DNA from: Pochonia chlamydosporia 170
Lineage: Eukaryota; Ascomycota; Sordariomycetes; Hypocreales; Clavicipitaceae
Reading direction: 5' to 3'
NCBI RefSeq assembly: GCF_001653235.2
Contig: NC_035792.1
Coordinates: 2,356,001 to 2,420,000 of the forward strand
DNA: 64,000 nucleotides
In this document: positions 62,813-64,000 of the stretch, in pieces
Position numbering within the stretch: position 1 is the stretch's first letter
Layout: every line of letters starts with the position of its first letter
Program-made: the position numbers and the translations under genes
The notes under the pieces: generated by a model
What the model saw: the letters and a program-made list of their open reading frames with translations, nothing else
Database searches by the model: none
Told to the model about the DNA's origin: nothing

Positions 62813-64000
62813 ATGGGGCCATGGACGACATTACTGGTGACGTATCTTCTTGGAGGCGTCACCTTTGTTCCTCTTGTCGTCCTGGCCGTACTGCTACACG
62901 CCCACTCCACGCTTCCGTATCGATATGACCTTGACCATCACGATGCCATCGTTCAACCTGGCGACGACACAGAGCCTCTCGAGGCGGAAAAGAAGAAATC
63001 TGCCGCTGATGAGGCTAATACCCGCGCAACCCGTGACCTCGACGTTGCCGCTGGCTATTTCGCCGTCTGTCGTGATTATACCCCAATGGGCCTCAATGCG
63101 AAACCCATCGAACGCTCAACTCCCGTCGGTTCCACGACAGTCGCTCCCTCTAGTCCCAGCGTCTATCAGACCATGTATAGAAGCATATTCGACCGAAGGC
63201 CAGTGGCCGGCCCTCTGGACAGTAACAAGACCAATAGCAGCATGAGCCAACGGCCAAAGAAAGCTGGCAATGTCTTTTATGTTGTACTAAGGTACGCACA
63301 AGTCTGGATCCCCAACTACACATCATTCCACCACTTCGCTATTAGCCATGTTGTTACTCACACGCCATTTCTTCTGCTAGACACGGACACCTGATGTTGT
63401 TTGACGATGAGGAACAGCTGGAAGTACGTCATGTCATCTCGTTGGCACACCATGACATCAGTATATACTCTGGTGGTGATGTCACCCCAGAAGGCGAACT
63501 GTTCATTAAACGGAATGCATTGTGTCTTTCGAGGAGGCAAACTGGTTCAGACAAACCGGCACCCGATGGCCAGGTCTCCAAGCCGTTCTTCCTGTTTTCC
63601 GAGAACTGTTCAGCAAAAGAAGACTTCTACTTTGCTTTACTGAGAAATCAGGAGCAGACCTTTGGCTTTGATTCGAACCCGCCAATCCCGAAAGGCTTTG
63701 AGGTTAAGAATATCATCTCTTTGGTCCAGAGATTACACTCCTCTGAAGACCATGTTCATTCTAGATGGTTAAATGCTATGCTTGGGCGAATCTTCCTGGC
63801 TGTGTACAGGACCCGGGATTTGGAAAACTTCATCCGCGAAAAGATCACAAAGAAGATATCCCGAGTGAAGCGACCTTCATTTCTCGCAAATATCACCATC
63901 CAGAAAATAGAAACTGGCGAAGCCGCCCCCTACTTCACCAACTTGAAGCTCAAGGATCTGACTGTCGAGGGCGAATGCGTTGTCGAGGCAGATGTTAGAT
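62813..64000 (+). CDS. NVJ2-like SMP/PH-domain lipid-transfer protein (3' end off window)
   Basis: Homologue of yeast Nvj2 and of animal TEX2, ER-anchored proteins that move lipids at ER contact sites such as the nucleus-vacuole junction. Exon 1 is 62813-63291, exon 2 starts at 63381 and is open to the window edge; the split AG/A codon keeps the frame. Residues 5-28 form a membrane anchor (LLVTYLLGGVTFVPLVVLAV). A linker of about 120 residues follows. A PH-like domain spans about 150-270 (GNVFYVVLRHGHLMLFDD ... KPFFLFSENCSAKEDFYFALL). The SMP lipid-binding domain starts at about 283 (RWLNAMLGRIFLAVYRT, then SRVKRPSFLANITIQKI) and is cut at the right edge. Confidence 0.9.

Noticed and set aside
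4528..64000. A biosynthetic or defence gene cluster
   Set aside because: The recognised genes are unrelated housekeeping functions on both strands with long spacers; no backbone synthase, transporter or cluster regulator is present.

Overview
This window is nuclear DNA from a filamentous ascomycete, most likely a Sordariomycete and probably Hypocreales. The genes carry short GT-AG introns with fungal branch sites, the intergenic spacers are long, and the proteins have filamentous-fungal architectures (an ApsA/Num1-type cortical protein, a Hal4/Sat4-type kinase, an ISN1-type nucleotidase). Exon joins were worked out by hand from splice consensus, reading frame and protein-family expectation. 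For nearly every named multi-exon gene the joined length is a whole number of codons.

Layout from left to right. At 1-4.5 kb there is a gene-poor stretch with one uncertain minus-strand coding region (1846-2751). An Nmd5/importin-7-type karyopherin lies at 4528-8577 (+, nine exons). ISN1, the IMP-specific 5'-nucleotidase, lies at 10097-12093 (+, five exons). After a 4.9 kb spacer comes a Hal4/Sat4-like Ser/Thr kinase at 16974-19924 (-, two exons, one unusually long first intron). Next is a 13.7 kb stretch without a recognisable gene (19925-33662). It is followed by a single-exon 161-residue protein at 33663-34148 (+) and an aminoglycoside-phosphotransferase-fold protein at 36494-37506 (+). 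Then comes 8.7 kb of gene-poor DNA, and a low-complexity coiled-coil protein at 46194-48176 (+). ATG3 lies at 49072-50260 (-) and CWC24 at 50886-51970 (-). ApsA/Num1 lies at 55143-60249 (+), and an NVJ2-like SMP/PH lipid-transfer protein starts at 62813 (+) and runs off the right edge.

The genes are ordinary housekeeping and cell-biology functions: nuclear import, purine nucleotide breakdown, ion or nutrient-transport signalling, autophagy conjugation, splicing, nuclear migration and organelle contact sites. They do not form an operon-like or biosynthetic cluster, and I see no secondary-metabolite backbone gene, transposase, CRISPR array or tRNA/rRNA gene.

The least explained content is in the spacers. 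Two short near-palindromic words recur only outside the coding exons, far above chance: TACGGAGTA (or TACTCCGTA), 11 exact copies found by eye, and TACCTAGGTA, 4 exact copies. The spacers also contain many simple tandem repeats and many copies of the CCAGAC/GTCTGG word. I did not find a convincing new multi-gene system; the dispersed palindromic words are the best lead.
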